In this document: piece by piece, positions 13,098-24,549 of the stretch | Layout: each line of letters opens with the position of its first letter | Numbering within the stretch: the stretch's first letter is position 1 | Assembly: GCA_949752795.1 (NCBI GenBank) | Contig: OX457072.1 | Span: 2,666,001 to 2,730,000 of the forward strand | DNA length: 64,000 nucleotides | Reading direction: 5' to 3' | DNA from: Hyperoodon ampullatus | Lineage: Eukaryota > Chordata > Mammalia > Artiodactyla > Ziphiidae | The notes under the pieces: model-generated | Databases searched by the model: none | Seen by the model: the letters and a program-made list of their open reading frames with translations, nothing else | What the model was told of the DNA's origin: nothing | Made by a program: the position numbers and the translations under genes

Positions 13098-13310
13098 CCA
13101 GACATTTATTTCACACTCATTATGGGCCAGGGATTTTGACATATTACATATTTGTCTCATCTCACCTGCCGAGGAGCATGGGGGGTCAGTATGATTATCA
13201 AATCCGTTTTCCATACAAATAGGAAGCTGATGTTCAGACATAAAGTGATTTACCCCTGGAATTTGAATCTAAGCCTGTTTGACTTTAAAGCCTGTCTATT
13301 CCATCCCCCA
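13098..13310 (-). repeat. MIR SINE
   Basis: In minus orientation: 'ctcattatgggccaggg', 'tgtctcatctcacctgccga', 'catacaaataggaagctga', 'aagtgatttacccctggaat', 'gaatctaagcctgtttgac'. The full MIR order is kept. Confidence 0.85.
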
Positions 13311-13954
13311 ACCCAAAGAGGCTCTGTTAACAAAAGATCCTTATTTCACAATATCATAGGAAGGGCTCTTAATCTGATTTCTTTCAGTTTTCAGAACTCC
13401 AGGTTTACTTCCAGGAACCCAGGCGTTGAGGAAAGATTCAACTGCCTTCCGAGATCTTGGAAACACAGCGAAGTAACAAGTCCTCCTGCCTCTCACGCTG
13501 CATCTTCTTTCTTTCTTAGCTACTTCTCTCTGCTGGGTTTAGGGGATCTGGGTTAGCGACAACAGATAAGAAATGAAAAAGGATGCCAGGCAATGACAAC
13601 CTTCAGGGTAGAAAACTGCCATTTTTAGCAGGCAGTGTCTATGCCTCTAGCACACTGGCTGCTGTTGGCCAGATCACCGAGCCCAGAGAGCACCTGGCAG
13701 CGTGGGTCGGCCTCCTGCCCAGGGGTGCCCATTGTCCTCCTGATTGTCCTGGGTGCCCTGGAGCATCCGCATCCCTGCACGGAGGCGTTCCAATTCATCT
13801 TACTCAGTGTGGCTGGCACCCCTCATCCCAAATTATTCTGCTCGGCTCAGCTACAGAATTACCATTTCTATTTCCAACTGGCAGCAGCTTGTCGCCCTTC
13901 CCAGACATATTTCCATCTTAACAAAGCTCTTATCACACCAGTCCTTTGCCTGAC
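13311..13954. other. intergenic, no gene seen
   Basis: Overlapping open frames of 60-130 codons on both strands occur because the sequence is GC-richer with few stops. None shows a domain, and they overlap in all frames, which argues against coding. Possibly old LINE2 material near its 3' edge. Confidence 0.45.
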
Positions 13955-14440
13955 GCTTTCCAACCTTTTCCCATTGTAAGTGGAATAAAACCCCGTTCCG
14001 TTCTGGGGCCCTGCAGGCCTTCCGAGCTCTGGCCCAGCTCTGCCATCCCACGTCCCCTTCCTCCCCGCCTCACTCGGGGGCCCCAGCCGCACTCCTGGCT
14101 TTGTTTTTCAAACACTCCAAATGCATTTTCATTTTCTGAAACCTGGCTTCTTCTCATCAGCAGGGCGCAGCTCATCTGAAATCTCAGCGGGCCTTTGCTC
14201 TCCTTCACGCTTACACAGCCTCCTCCCACCCGCTCTGGCTTCGGCTCTATTACATCGCCCTGTCTACTTTCTCCAAAGCAAGTTTCACAGGCAGAAGTCA
14301 TGCTTCAGGTTTATTTGTTCATTTTGTTTTCTGACTCTCTCCTTTGGAATGGAAGCTCCGTTTACATCCCTCTCTGCCCGTCTCCCACCGTGTTCCTTGT
14401 GTGTGGAACAGGACGTACTCAGTAAATATTGATCAAAGGA
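13955..14440 (+). repeat. LINE2 3' fragment
   Basis: Matches the L2 3' region in order: 'ttccgagctctggcccagct', 'gccgcactcctggctttg', 'gcgggcctttgctctcc', 'tggaatggaagctccgttta', and the end 'actcagtaaatattgatc'. Strongly diverged. Confidence 0.75.
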
Positions 14441-14619
14441 GGGCAGGGTATTAACACCAAAGGGTGGTGACCATCAGTGGGATTTTAGCTACTGTAGCAA
14501 ATAGGTAAAGGAAAGATCTTGCATAGAAATAATGTAACGAATAGGAGGCGGGGCTTAGGTCCTATTCTCTCCCTAAGTTTCCTCCAAGTTATTGGCATGT
14601 GCAAGTAAGAACAATACAG

Positions 14620-15380
14620 GCAGCCCCTGTGTTCGTTGGTCCCAATATGCATGAATTTTCATTTACCCCCATTCAGCTCAATAAAGCAGTCCCCCAACAA
14701 CTCAGTTAAAATGTCAGTGTCCACCATACATGAACTGTAAGTGGATAAAGTACAAATTTAACTCTTAGGTCTTCAGCGTTATGTCATCACATAAATAGCA
14801 GGTGTGTGTCATCACATCTTTCAAAGTCCTTTGGTGATGGGTCCCTGAGCGGTTACTCGAGTCACACACAGGCAGCAAAGCATGTAGCTCTGTTGCCTCC
14901 TTGTCTCCCACTTGTAAACCCCTGTGACATTTCCTGAAAATAGACACAGAAAAGGAAACTGGCCGACGAAGACAAGAGTGCAGCAAAGAAGCAAAAACTG
15001 ACCATGCTGGAAGTGAAATCTGAGTGAAACATCAATGGAATTATAGAAGTGAAACCGGACCACAGCAATGTTGACCCTGCTGCCCCAAGAGCTTCTAGTC
15101 GTGCAGCCTAGAGGAACTTAACGTAAACAAGGACCATGGTTGTGAGAAAAGGACGACAATGTCTCAGAGACCATGACGCTGGCAAAAAGCTTCACGTTAA
15201 GGGAATTCTTGACGATATTTCATGACATCAAAGGCACAAACTATAAAATATTGGAAGCTGATCCATTTAGAAAGGAGTATAATTGACCAAAGCAAGGAAA
15301 ATATGCTCCCTTTGTTCTGTAAGCTATACAGTGGTCAAGCTGCTCTTAAGTTTTTCAAGAAATAAAATATTTCTATTCTC
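14620..15380 (+). mobile_element. decayed Tigger (TcMar) DNA transposon
   Basis: From about 15165 the sequence keeps the order seen at the 3' end of the Tigger transposase gene: 'gagaccatgacgctggcaaa', 'cttcacgttaagggaattct', 'tatttcatgacatcaaagg', 'ggaagctgatccatttag'. Reading frames are broken by stops and shifts. The upstream part (aagcaaaaactgaccatgct at about 14990) fits the N-terminal DNA-binding domain, so the middle of the transposase is missing. The 5' end near 14620 (ggcagcccctgtgttcgttg) resembles a Tigger terminal repeat. Exact subfamily uncertain. Confidence 0.65.
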
Positions 15381-15521
15381 AATGTTCCTAATATTTAAAA
15401 TTAGGATTCATTAGGATTTAAATGAATATTAGTATAATTAATATAAATTCAATTCATATTTGAATATTAGCATTAATAATGTTTAATTTTTTTCATTTTC
15501 CTTTATAACAGTAAGAGCTTT

Positions 15522-15768
15522 ATTTTTTTTTTTTTAAATAAATTTATTTATTTATTTTTATTTTTTATTTTCTTTTGCGGTACGCGGGCCTCTCACTGTT
15601 GCAGCCTCTCCCGTTGCGGAGCACAGGTTCCGGACGCACAGGCTCAGCGGCCATGGCCCACGGGCCCAGCCACTCCACAGCATGTGGGATCTTCCCGGAC
15701 CGGGGCACGAACCCGTGTCCCCTGCATCGGCAGGCAGACTCTCAACCACTGCACCACCAGGGAAGCCC
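15522..15768 (-). repeat. CHR-2-like SINE
   Basis: Starts with a T/A-rich tail (tttattta) and 'gcggtacgcgggcctctcac', and ends 'gcaccaccagggaagccc'. The box B region 'ggggcacgaacccgtgtcc' is intact. Frames through it are repeat translations. Confidence 0.93.
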
Positions 15769-16105
15769 TCTGGGGTTTTATCTTGTTCCTTCATCTGGTA
15801 CAAAGTCCTCTGCCTTTTCATTTTGTCTGTCTTTCTGTGAATGTGGTTTTCCTTCCACAGGCTGCAGAATTGTAGTTCTTGCTTCTGCTGTCTGCCCTCT
15901 GGTCTGTGTACAGATTTTTACACTGGAAAATTGCTTTTAATCAAAATGTTATGTATATGTTTAGACCATATCAAAAAAATGATAAATGAATGATCTGAGA
16001 AGAAAACTGATATGTGTATCAGTTTTCAAACTTGTGTACGTGTGACATAGCTGGTGTTAGTATCTCAAGGTGGGAGTGTTTCATTAAGCATCCAAGATGG
16101 TTTTA
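15769..16105. other. spacer with a perfect hairpin
   Basis: No gene. An 11-bp perfect inverted repeat with a 4-base loop lies at 16002-16027 (gaaaactgata / tatcagttttc). Confidence 0.7.
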
Positions 16106-16109
16106 TTGG

Positions 16110-16930
16110 AAATCTCATGCTATTGGTGAGAGTGAAGATTGGATTGACCTTTCCAGGGAGCAATATGAACATGTGTTGAAATTTCAAAAGTAAACATCCT
16201 TTGATCCAGGGTAAATTCAATCCTAGGAATTTAACCATAGGAAATAATGGGAAAACTGCAAGGTTTTTCATCATGTCTTGGTTTATGAGAGTGAAAATAG
16301 GAAACAACAACTTGTATCCCTCACAATAGATGAATAATCAGGAAAATTTTGATCCAGGTATATCATGTAATATTATACAGGTGTTATATTATGGCATAAA
16401 ATTATATTTATTGAGATGGAAAAAATTTTAAGACATTTTAAGTTAAAAAAAAACCCAAAATTATAGGATGGTATGCAGGGACTTCCCTGGTGGTGCAGTG
16501 GTTAAGAATCTGTCTGCCAATGCAGGGGACACAGGTTAGAGCCCTGGTCCAGGAAGATCCCACATGCCATGGAGCAACTAAGTCTGTGTGCCACAACTAC
16601 TGAGCCTGCACTCCAGAACCCATGAGCCACAACTACTGAGCCCACATGCCACAACTACTGAACCTCTCACACGTAGAGTCCATGTTCAGCAACAAGAGAA
16701 GCCACTGCAATGAGAAACCCGCGTACTGCAATGAAGAGTAGCCCCCACTCACCGCAACTAGAGAAAAGCCCGTGCACAGCAGCAAGTACCCAACGCAGCC
16801 AAAAGTAAATTAATTAATTAATTTTAAAAAATATGGTATGCAGAGAATGGTTCAAGTTTTGTAGAAAAAGAAAGGTTAAAAAGATATACATATTTTTTTA
16901 AACACAAATATATAAATTCACTAGTGTCTG
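16110..16930 (+). repeat. L1 3' end, split by a SINE
   Basis: Reads as old L1 3'UTR: 'gagcaatatgaacatgtgtt', 'cctaggaatttaaccatag', 'gaaacaacaacttgtatcc', 'aaaattataggatggtatgc'. A SINE interrupts it at 16479-16832, and weak L1-like sequence continues behind. No coding capacity. Confidence 0.75.
16479..16832 (+). repeat. CHR-type SINE, long form
   Basis: Begins 'gacttccctggtggtgcagt', carries repeated 'ccacaactactgagc' units and ends 'gcagccaaaagtaaatta'. A perfect 11-bp TSD (atggtatgcag) lies at 16468-16478 and 16833-16843, inside an older L1. Two adjacent near-copies of 'gccacaactactga' show the internal tandem structure of the long form. Confidence 0.93.
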
Positions 16931-17795
16931 GAGAACACCAAATATAAGAGCTATAAGCCTTCACCGCTGTGTCTGGACAGCAGGTGCTTCTCCGCTGGGC
17001 ACAGTGAGATCCAGCTCAGAGCTTCCTCTGTGTCAGCTCAGACCCCTCTGGAGGTGGGCAGGGGCTCTATTTTCCTGAGGTTCACAGCTTGAACCACCAC
17101 AGTGTATTTGTGCTGGTCTTTCTCTGTCCTCCTGACGCTTGTGTCAGCTTGATTTCCCAAAGTCCAGCCCAGGTGGATGCTGTGCCTTCTGCTGGGCAGC
17201 ACCCTGCCCTAAATGCAGGGGGCCCTCCAGCCACAGTCTCTGCTCCGAGGTCCCAGGCTTGACCCCCTGGACCCTCTTCTAGTCCTCCAAGTGACCTGCA
17301 CCCCAGGAAGGTGCGTGCCCGTCTCAGGCCACTGCCCTCCTTCTCTGAGTGATTCACGCCCCTCATCTCCACTGGATTCTAGAATCGTGTTTATCCACTT
17401 TAGCATCCGAGCACAGAGAACAGAGCTGTGCTCAGTGCTCATTGTGTGGTTATGAATGAAAGAAGTAATACAAGGAATGATTGACTGCTCTTAAAAAATT
17501 AGTTTATTTCCATTCCCTCTGGTTATTTGTATATAGCGATTTTTGAGAGAAGAAAAGTTTCTGTAATCAAATCTAGGGAAAATTTGTTTTTCAGGATTGT
17601 GCTAATAGAGAATAAAATATTTACACTCTCCCACGCTTGCTGTATCATTTATAATTTACCTTGCAGACTCCCTCTGGACCATCCCACTAGTCTAGGAATC
17701 AGTACAGGTGGGAGTTCATTCCTTCCCCCGAGACTGCCAGCTCTCATCCCCTTCTCTGATTTTCCTTCCAATCTTTATTTTTTTTTCTTTTAAAC
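16931..17795. other. intergenic, no gene seen
   Basis: GC-richer in 16960-17440, giving open frames on both strands, none with a domain. No repeat recognised. Confidence 0.5.
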
Positions 17796-18332
17796 TGTCT
17801 TTTTAATTTTTTAATTTATATCCAGTTGATATATAACATATTAGTTTCAAGTATATGACGTAGTGATAAAATATTTGTATATATTATGAATTATCACCAC
17901 AGTATTTCTAGTTAACATCCAACACTACACAGGCACAATTTTTTTTCTTGTGATGAGGACTTTTAAGGTCTATTCCCTTAGCAACTTTCAAATATACAAT
18001 ACAGTATTGCTAAGTATTGTCGCCAAGCTGTACATTACATCCCCAGGCCTTATCTATTTTATAACTGAAACGTTGTACCTCTTGACCACCTTTGCCCATT
18101 TCAGCTCCCCACCCCTGCCTCTGGCAACCAGCAATCTGTTTTCTGTATCTATGAGTTCATTTTATTGTTGTCGTTGTCTTACATTTCACATATAAGTGAG
18201 ATCATACGGTGTTTGTCTTCTCTGTCTGACTTATTTCATTTAGCATGATGCTCTCTGGGTCCATCCATGTTGTCACAAATGGCAGAATTTCTTTTTTATG
18301 GCTGAGTAATGTTCCACTGTATATATACATAT
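17796..18332 (-). repeat. L1 3'UTR fragment
   Basis: Minus-strand L1 end: 'ttatatccagttgatatat', 'aacatccaacactacacagg', 'cccttagcaactttcaaata', 'cccacccctgcctctggcaa', 'ggctgagtaatgttccactg'. 5'-truncated. Confidence 0.85.
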
Positions 18333-18448
18333 CAGTGCCTTATGAGGGGCTAGAACATAGCAAACTCTCAACAAACGTGGTTGTTCTGAATGAATGTTTA
18401 AGCAAGGTAATGTCTATGAAGTTTACTCTAATTAAAAATGGCACAGAG

Positions 18449-18658
18449 GGCTTCCCTGGGGGCTCAGGGCTTCCTTGGGGGTGCAGGGGTTGAGAGTCCA
18501 CCTGCTGATGCAGGGGACACAGGTTCGTGCCCCGGTCCGGGAAGATCCCACATGCCGCGGAGCAGCTGGGCCCGTGAGCCATGGCTGCTGAGGCTGCGTG
18601 TCTGGAGCCTGTGCTCCGCAACGGGAGAGGCCGCAATGGTGAGAGGCCCGTGTACCGC

Positions 18659-18680
<22 letters not shown>
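18449..18680 (+). repeat. CHR-2-like SINE with altered head (first of a doublet)
   Basis: The head reads 'gcttccctgggggctcagg' and then again 'gcttccttgggggtgcagg', so about 22 bp of the head is duplicated. The rest is a normal CHR-2-like body with box B, ending 'gaggcccgtgtaccgc' and a long A-tail. The flank 'aaaaatggcacagaggg' (18434-18450) recurs at 18681-18697. Confidence 0.9.
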
Positions 18681-18689
<9 letters not shown>

Positions 18690-18695
18690 ACAGAG

Positions 18696-19015
18696 GGCTT
18701 CCCTGGGGACTCAGGGCATCCTTGGGGGCACAGGAGTTAAAAATCCGCCTGCCAATGCAGGGGACACAGGTTCGAGCCCTAGTCTGGGAAGATCCCACAT
18801 GCCACAGAGCAACTAAGCCAGTGCACCACAACTACTGAGCCTGCATGCCACAACTACTGAAGCCCACGTACCTAGAGCCTGTGCTCCGCAACAAGAGAAG
18901 CCACTGCAATGAGAAGCCCGTGCACTGCCACCAAGAGTAGACCCCGCTCGCCGCAACTAGAGAAAGTCAGCGGGCGGCAAAGAATGCCCAACGCAGCCAA
19001 AAATAAATGTTTTTT
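18696..19015 (+). repeat. CHR-type SINE, long form (second of the doublet)
   Basis: Has the same odd doubled head (gcttccctggggactcagg, then gcatccttgggggcacagg) as the SINE before it, but the body is the long form with 'ccacaactactgagcc' units. 'aaaaatggcacaga' in front and 'aaaaagggcacaga' behind (19016-19029) look like its TSD. Confidence 0.9.
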
Positions 19016-19032
19016 AAAAAGGGCACAGAAAA

Positions 19033-20589
19033 GTTAGGAGTTTGAACTAGTCATCTATAACCAGAGGATACATGTGTTGTTGATGATAGTCATGTCACCC
19101 CGATTGAAGCACACCCACCACTTCCTATTTTGTTCACGATGGAATCTGAACACTTTATGGGTGACCAGCGGGTAGTGGGCAAGGTGACCTGCCTTTCAGT
19201 CTCGTTAAGCTATTTTTTTTAGATGCTAGGCAAAGTAGTGGTTTGTTATTTTTGCTAATAAATATCTTCTGACATCTAATGAGACTTGAAAGCCAACAGT
19301 GTTCTTTCTTCAGATTTTTATTGTCCTAGAGTGCTGATTTGCATTTTTGTTATGTATGATTTTCTTGATTCTATTTCACGAGCAAAGTAAATGTTTATAA
19401 ACCATGCCTCTGCATTTTGTAACTTATTTCTGGAAGGCAAAGATACCTTCATCTAACCCTTGCCTTTCACCTATAATGAGTTTTTTGTTTCATTTTGATT
19501 TGATTTTTCTTTCAGTTCTGCTACATCAATAGGCAAAACTTGAAATATTATGTTCAGGATCTCTTTGCTGGAAAAGCAAGCTAAACATTTCATTTGGTGC
19601 TATAGCCCCTGAAGACCCCGTGGGGACAGCGTCACCATTTCCATGCTTACGACTGTTGGGTGCAATAATCCTTCATTATTACTAAACCATCTGAATTTAC
19701 TGGTTCTGGGGAGGAAGAGAAAGGTGTAAATATTTGAGTCTTCCCTGCATGTTGCAACTCAACAGCGTCATAGCAGTTCAATGCGCCCCTGAGTCAGTCC
19801 ATTTGCATAGGGAATAGGGTACTGGGAAAGAAAGCTATCAGTAGTGTCAAGTTTGAATTCGAGAATGATCTTCTGAGTTTAAAAATACGTATAGAAGAAT
19901 GGAGTTCACTCATATATACCCTCAAAATTGCTCTGAATGACACCCATGTTTTTTATGCTGGTACAGGCTTATGGTGTTTTAGAATTGGAGATTCTGTTCT
20001 GATCCATTCTTCTTATACGTGAAGAATTGAAGGTCCAGAAGGGCCAGTAGCCTGTCAGAGTTCAAGCAGCTTGCTCGTGGCAAAGGTGATGCAGAAATAC
20101 AGGCCTTGGGATCTGCACGCCACCTTTCTCTGGACTACAGATGCTTTGTAATGCTTGCTGATTATTCAGTTTGGAGATTATTCAGGGCTATTGCTTCTCC
20201 TCCTACAGGTCCTGCATCTATTTCAGAGCATTTGTTAATTGTACCTAATATTGCTGAGAGGTGAGTTATCAGCCAGTCAATTTTGTGCTCTTGAGTGGAT
20301 TTGGTAAAGGTTTAATAGGAAGGAGGTTTTTTTTTTAAGATAAAAATAAACTTTTGGCAAGATTCTGTGATTTTTATCTATGGCTCCATGGTTTCCTCTC
20401 AAGTTAATTAAAAATATATCAATGTATATGTATCTCTTCTTTATCACACCAACATGGATTCATATCAATATATTACCAGAAATCTGGTAGTAATCTGATT
20501 CCAGATAGTATTATCAATTAATGTGCTTCATCCTGTGACGTAAACGAAAAACATAGCAGATAGCGCTTTGCAATCTGCTTTGTCATCCT
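19033..20589. other. intergenic, no gene seen
   Basis: About 1.5 kb without recognised repeats or coding signal. One of the longer repeat-poor stretches of the window. Conservation would decide whether it holds a regulatory element. Confidence 0.5.
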
Positions 20590-21450
20590 ACGAAAGTGCT
20601 TTGCACCACCACGGCCTGGAGACTGCATTTATCACGGTGCCCAATGACTGCAGTACGGGAAACCAATGGCCCTTCCCTGTCCCGTCCTGCTCTAACAGTG
20701 GACAAGGATGCTTGGTCACCTCCCTTCTTCAAAGCCTCTTCCTCACCTGGGTTTCTAGGGTGTCATGCTCTTCCTCCTCTCATCTGTCATGCTGTCCCTC
20801 CTTGTCTCTCTGACCTTGGACCTCACCTCTGTCACACCCAACTCATTGGCATCAGACACCAACTCTACAGCCTCCACTCCCAAATCTGTATGTCCAGCTC
20901 AGACCTTGGTTCTAAACTCTAATCATATATCCAGTGTTCTATGTGAAATCTCCAAAATATGCCCAAACACACTCTGTTTTTTTTTTTTTTGTTTTTTTTT
21001 TTTTTTTTTTTTTGGCCACACTGTGTGGCTTGCAGGATCTTAGTTCCCAGACCAGGGATCAAACCTGTGCCCCCTGCAGTGTAAGAGCAGAGCCTTAACC
21101 ACTGGACCACCAGGGAAGTCCCCCAAACACACTCTTGATTCTCCAAAACCCCTGCATCCAACAACTTAATCTTCCATTTGTCTTTGACCAAACTCCAACT
21201 CACCCTTGATTCTTTTCTTTTACTCTCACCCCTCAAATCCAATCATCAGGAAATTCTCTTGGTTCTACCTTCAAAAGATCCAGAATCTGACTGCTTCTCA
21301 CCTCTCCCCTCCTATGCTCTGGTCTAAGTCACCACCGTCTTCTTCATTAGACTATTTTAATAGATGCTCCACTCTTCTGCCTGCTTGCCCCCCCCTCCCT
21401 TGTCTATCATCAGCACAACCAGAGTGTCATTTTACAGCTCAATTTTAGGT
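20590..21450 (+). repeat. LINE2 ORF2 remnant (reverse-transcriptase part)
   Basis: The sequence keeps L2 ORF2 wording: 'caactctacagcctccactc' followed by 'aaatctgtatgtccagctc' corresponds to the RT segment just after the YADD box (here YSLHSQICMSSSDL). Later 'ccttgattcttttcttttac', 'atccaatcatcaggaaattc' and 'gatccagaatctgactgctt' follow in the right order. Frameshifted and interrupted by a SINE. Confidence 0.75.
20976..21121 (-). repeat. CHR-1-like SINE
   Basis: Long poly-T, then 'ggccacactgtgtggcttgc' and the reversed head 'ggaccaccagggaagtcc'. A perfect 14-bp TSD (cccaaacacactct) lies at 20962-20975 and 21122-21135. Inserted into the LINE2 remnant. Confidence 0.95.
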
Positions 21451-22297
21451 ACGTAGTTCCTCTGCTTGGAGCCTCCAACATCATTCCTCTCAGGACAGAC
21501 TCTTCTCTGGCAAAAATCACATAATAAGATACAGGTTAACAAATACGTCACAATATGGATGCAAACCCTTATCCCAGGGGTGGGCGGGATGCGGATGGGG
21601 ACGGCAGAGAGTGGACAGTGGAGCCGGGTTAAAACACGGTTCAGCTAGTGAAAACTTTGATGGTAGAGTTTTTATGCTTCTAGCCGACAATTTTAAGGTT
21701 CAGAATTGGGAAACAGGGCGACTTCCTCATCCCTTTGCTTCTTTTTCTTGAATTTGTCCTTTAGTGACCTAAGCGTAAAGCAAGTTCTTGAAGCCAGCTG
21801 TTGGGTAAGACAACCTGTCAGAATCTGCGTCCGGCAGGTAGTATCCGTGGCCGTGGAGGGTTGAGCCAGAGAGCTTTCCTGTGGATTCTGCTGCCCTCTC
21901 TGGGGTGGAAATGTTTCTGACTTTGTCAGTGTGTTGTTTATTTAATTTGGAATAACTTAGATTTAGCAAAATGTGGTGGTGGCTTGTTGCAGTAATGGAG
22001 ATGCAGCAAGGAAAATGAACAGTCTTTGGACTTAAAATTACACTGGCTGTGAGGTTTCCTTTTTTGAAAATGTACCTTCTGAAAATAGAACTGATATTTT
22101 AAGTCTTTTCAAAAATACATACTCCATATATAAACTTTATGACATTCCTGTAAAATTAAACTCAAAACATACTGTCTGCACCTATTCTGTTTAAAACATT
22201 GAGTAATAGGTTAAAGTATTGCTTTGTGTGTCATCGACAAATGTTCCCCAACTTGTCAGAGTGATCCGTTTTTTTTTCTTTCTTTTTTAATAATGAA
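21451..22297. other. intergenic, no gene seen
   Basis: No gene or clear repeat. The open frames are short and without domains. Confidence 0.5.
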
Positions 22298-22545
22298 AGA
22301 CGGGAGGGATAGAGTGGGAGTTTGGGGTTAGTAGATGTAAGCTTTTATATATAGAATGGATAAACAACAAGGTCCTACTGTAGAGCACAGGGAACTATGT
22401 TCAGTATCCTGTGATAAACCATAAGGGAAAGGAATACGAAAAGGAATGTCTGTATGTGTATAACTGAGTCTCTTTGCTGTACAGCAGAAATTAACACAAC
22501 ATTGTAAATCAACTGTACTTCAATTTAAAAAAAACTACAAAAGAA
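22298..22545 (+). repeat. L1 3' end, artiodactyl type
   Basis: Carries 'gatggataaacaacaaggtc'-like text, 'agcacagggaactatgttc', 'ctgtacagcagaaattaac' and the end 'caatttaaaaaaaactac'. The same element end recurs at 45228-45598 (+) and, reversed, at 32893-33185 and 35838-36122. Confidence 0.88.
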
Positions 22546-22586
22546 ATAACTGCTCTAAACATTTCTAGCAACATGAAAGCATATAT

Positions 22587-22589
<3 letters not shown>

Positions 22590-22671
<82 letters not shown>
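22590..22671. repeat. (CT)n(TA)n microsatellite
   Basis: About 40 bp of CT dinucleotides followed directly by about 40 bp of TA. Both are pure, so the locus is probably highly variable. Confidence 0.97.
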
Positions 22672-22672
<1 letters not shown>

Positions 22673-22769
22673 TTTTTTTTTTAATCTCTTTCCTTTCCCC
22701 CTTCTTATTCCAGAGCTTCAGAAGCAACCTCTATTTTCCACTGGGCATGTATCTTCCTAAAATCTTTAC

Positions 22770-23145
22770 TATTAGTATTACTCTGCAGCAGCTGCCATAA
22801 CACAGCACCACAGACTGGGGGCCTTAAACAACAGAAATGTATTTTCTCACAGTTCTGGAGGCTGGACATCCAAAATCAAGGTGTCAGCAAGTTTGGTTTC
22901 TCTCGAGGCCTCTCTCCTTGGCCTGCAGACGGCCGTCTTCTTGCCATGTCCTTATATGGTCTTGTCTCCCCTGTACCTCTTCTTACAAGGACACTGGTCA
23001 GATTGGATTGGGGCCCGCACTAGCAGCCTGTTGTATCTTAATCTCCTTTTTAAAAGCCCTGTCTCCAAATACAGTCTCATTCTGATGTTTTTGAAGTAGG
23101 GCTTCAACATATGAGTCTGGGGGACACAATTCAGCCCATAACACC
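22770..23145 (-). mobile_element. MLT1-type LTR (ERVL-MaLR)
   Basis: Reversed MaLR LTR: 'agctgccataacacagcacc', 'cacagactgggggcctta', 'cacagttctggaggctgga', 'caaatacagtctcattctga' and 'cacaattcagcccataaca'. Solitary LTR with no internal region beside it. Confidence 0.85.
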
Positions 23146-23390
23146 ATGTATAGATTGAGTGTCTTTTTCCAACACAGGCAGGAGTACAGTACACACATTT
23201 TCCTGTGATTTGTTTTTCACTTAGGAGTGTAACATGAAGATCTTTCTATGCCTATAGCTGTCCTTTTCACTGACTGCACCATCTCCTAGTTACTTGTTTA
23301 ACCATCACATTGTCAGTGAACATTTAGGTTGCCTCCAATTACTTGCTAGCATATACACGATAATATTAATTTATACTCACAAGAAGCACT

Positions 23391-23582
23391 TGCGGTACAC
23401 GGGCCTCTCACTGTTGTGGCCTCTCCCGTTGCGGAGCACAGGCTCTGGACCCGCAGGCTCAGCGGCCATGGCTCACGGGCCCAGCCACTCCACGGCATGT
23501 GGGATCTTCCCAGACCGGGGCACGAACCCGTGTCCCCTGCATTGGCAGGTGGACTCTCAACCACTGCGCCACCAGGGAAGCC
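23391..23582 (-). repeat. CHR-2-like SINE without tail
   Basis: The body from 'gcggtacacgggcctctcac' to 'gcgccaccagggaagcccc' is complete, but the poly-T that should precede it is missing and the left flank is 'ctcacaagaagcactt'. The tail was either lost or never formed. Confidence 0.92.
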
Positions 23583-24549
23583 CCCAATCTTCTTTTGATT
23601 CATGGTGTAGTGAGACTTAATTTCTGTGGGTTTCTACTGATGTGGTTAAAGGTGCTTTGTTTTGTTTTGTTTGCGCTTCGGTTTTGTTTTGTTAATAGTC
23701 AAAAACCATTCAACCAGTGAAAAACTATGAACTGAGATGAGTTTACAGAGAAGATGATTTTCTAAAAAATACAATCGTGTTCAAGTTAAGCCCTTTATAG
23801 AGGGTATTTTGGTGAAGATATCTGAGAAGGGAGTGAACAGAGGGAGAGATGCTGGGAAACACCAGGGATAGAAATAATGATTAATTATGAACTCAGAATA
23901 CACCTTAGCATGACAGCTCTACTGCATTGTCACACTGGCTTTTTGGCTATAGGCACATGTAACTGCGAAACAGGAAGAAATGTCAACATTCATTGCTACC
24001 TAAGTAGACCTAGTGAGTAGTCAAGGGATGTGCTTGTATTTGCGAAAGTGTGCACGTGTGCGCGTGCAGTCAAACTGAAGAAAGGCATGGCAGGTTCTGG
24101 TTTCGGGATCTGAGTTTTGGGAGCACAGCACGGTGGAAGGAGCCCTCCAGACAAGAGGGGCCCTTTAGTCCCCTCGGCTCCTCTAAAGGCCGAGGCCCCA
24201 GCACCCCAGCTGTCTTCTTTCTCCATTCCTGCCCCAGGCGAGCAAGTGCTGCACGAGGACAGCACAGCCAGCAAGACAGGGGTCACTGCAATTGTCGCTG
24301 TTCTTCACGTTTGCTGAGCCTTTAACGCTTACTCTGTTTCCCTACTCAGTGTTCTCTCTTGTGGCTTTGTAGAGGCTATTTTGTATTTCCTGCGTTCTCT
24401 GACACCTCCTCTTTTACTAAGGATTGGGAAATAACTTCACTTCCTACTTTATGAAGAAAAGCGTACCATATGCTTTGATTTCCCCCCAGTTTCTATTGCC
24501 ATCTGTGTATCGAAGACTTCTGAGTTTAACTCCATCCCAAGTGTGTCTG
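23583..24549. other. intergenic, no gene seen
   Basis: A TTTTG-rich patch (about 23656-23695) and a short GTGCGCGTGC stretch (about 24050-24066). Several overlapping open frames at 23996-24325 occur on both strands without domains. Confidence 0.5.

Noticed and set aside
18449..19015. tRNA genes suggested by box A/B-like sequence
   Set aside because: These are tRNA-derived SINE heads. They lack a full cloverleaf and carry SINE bodies and A-tails.
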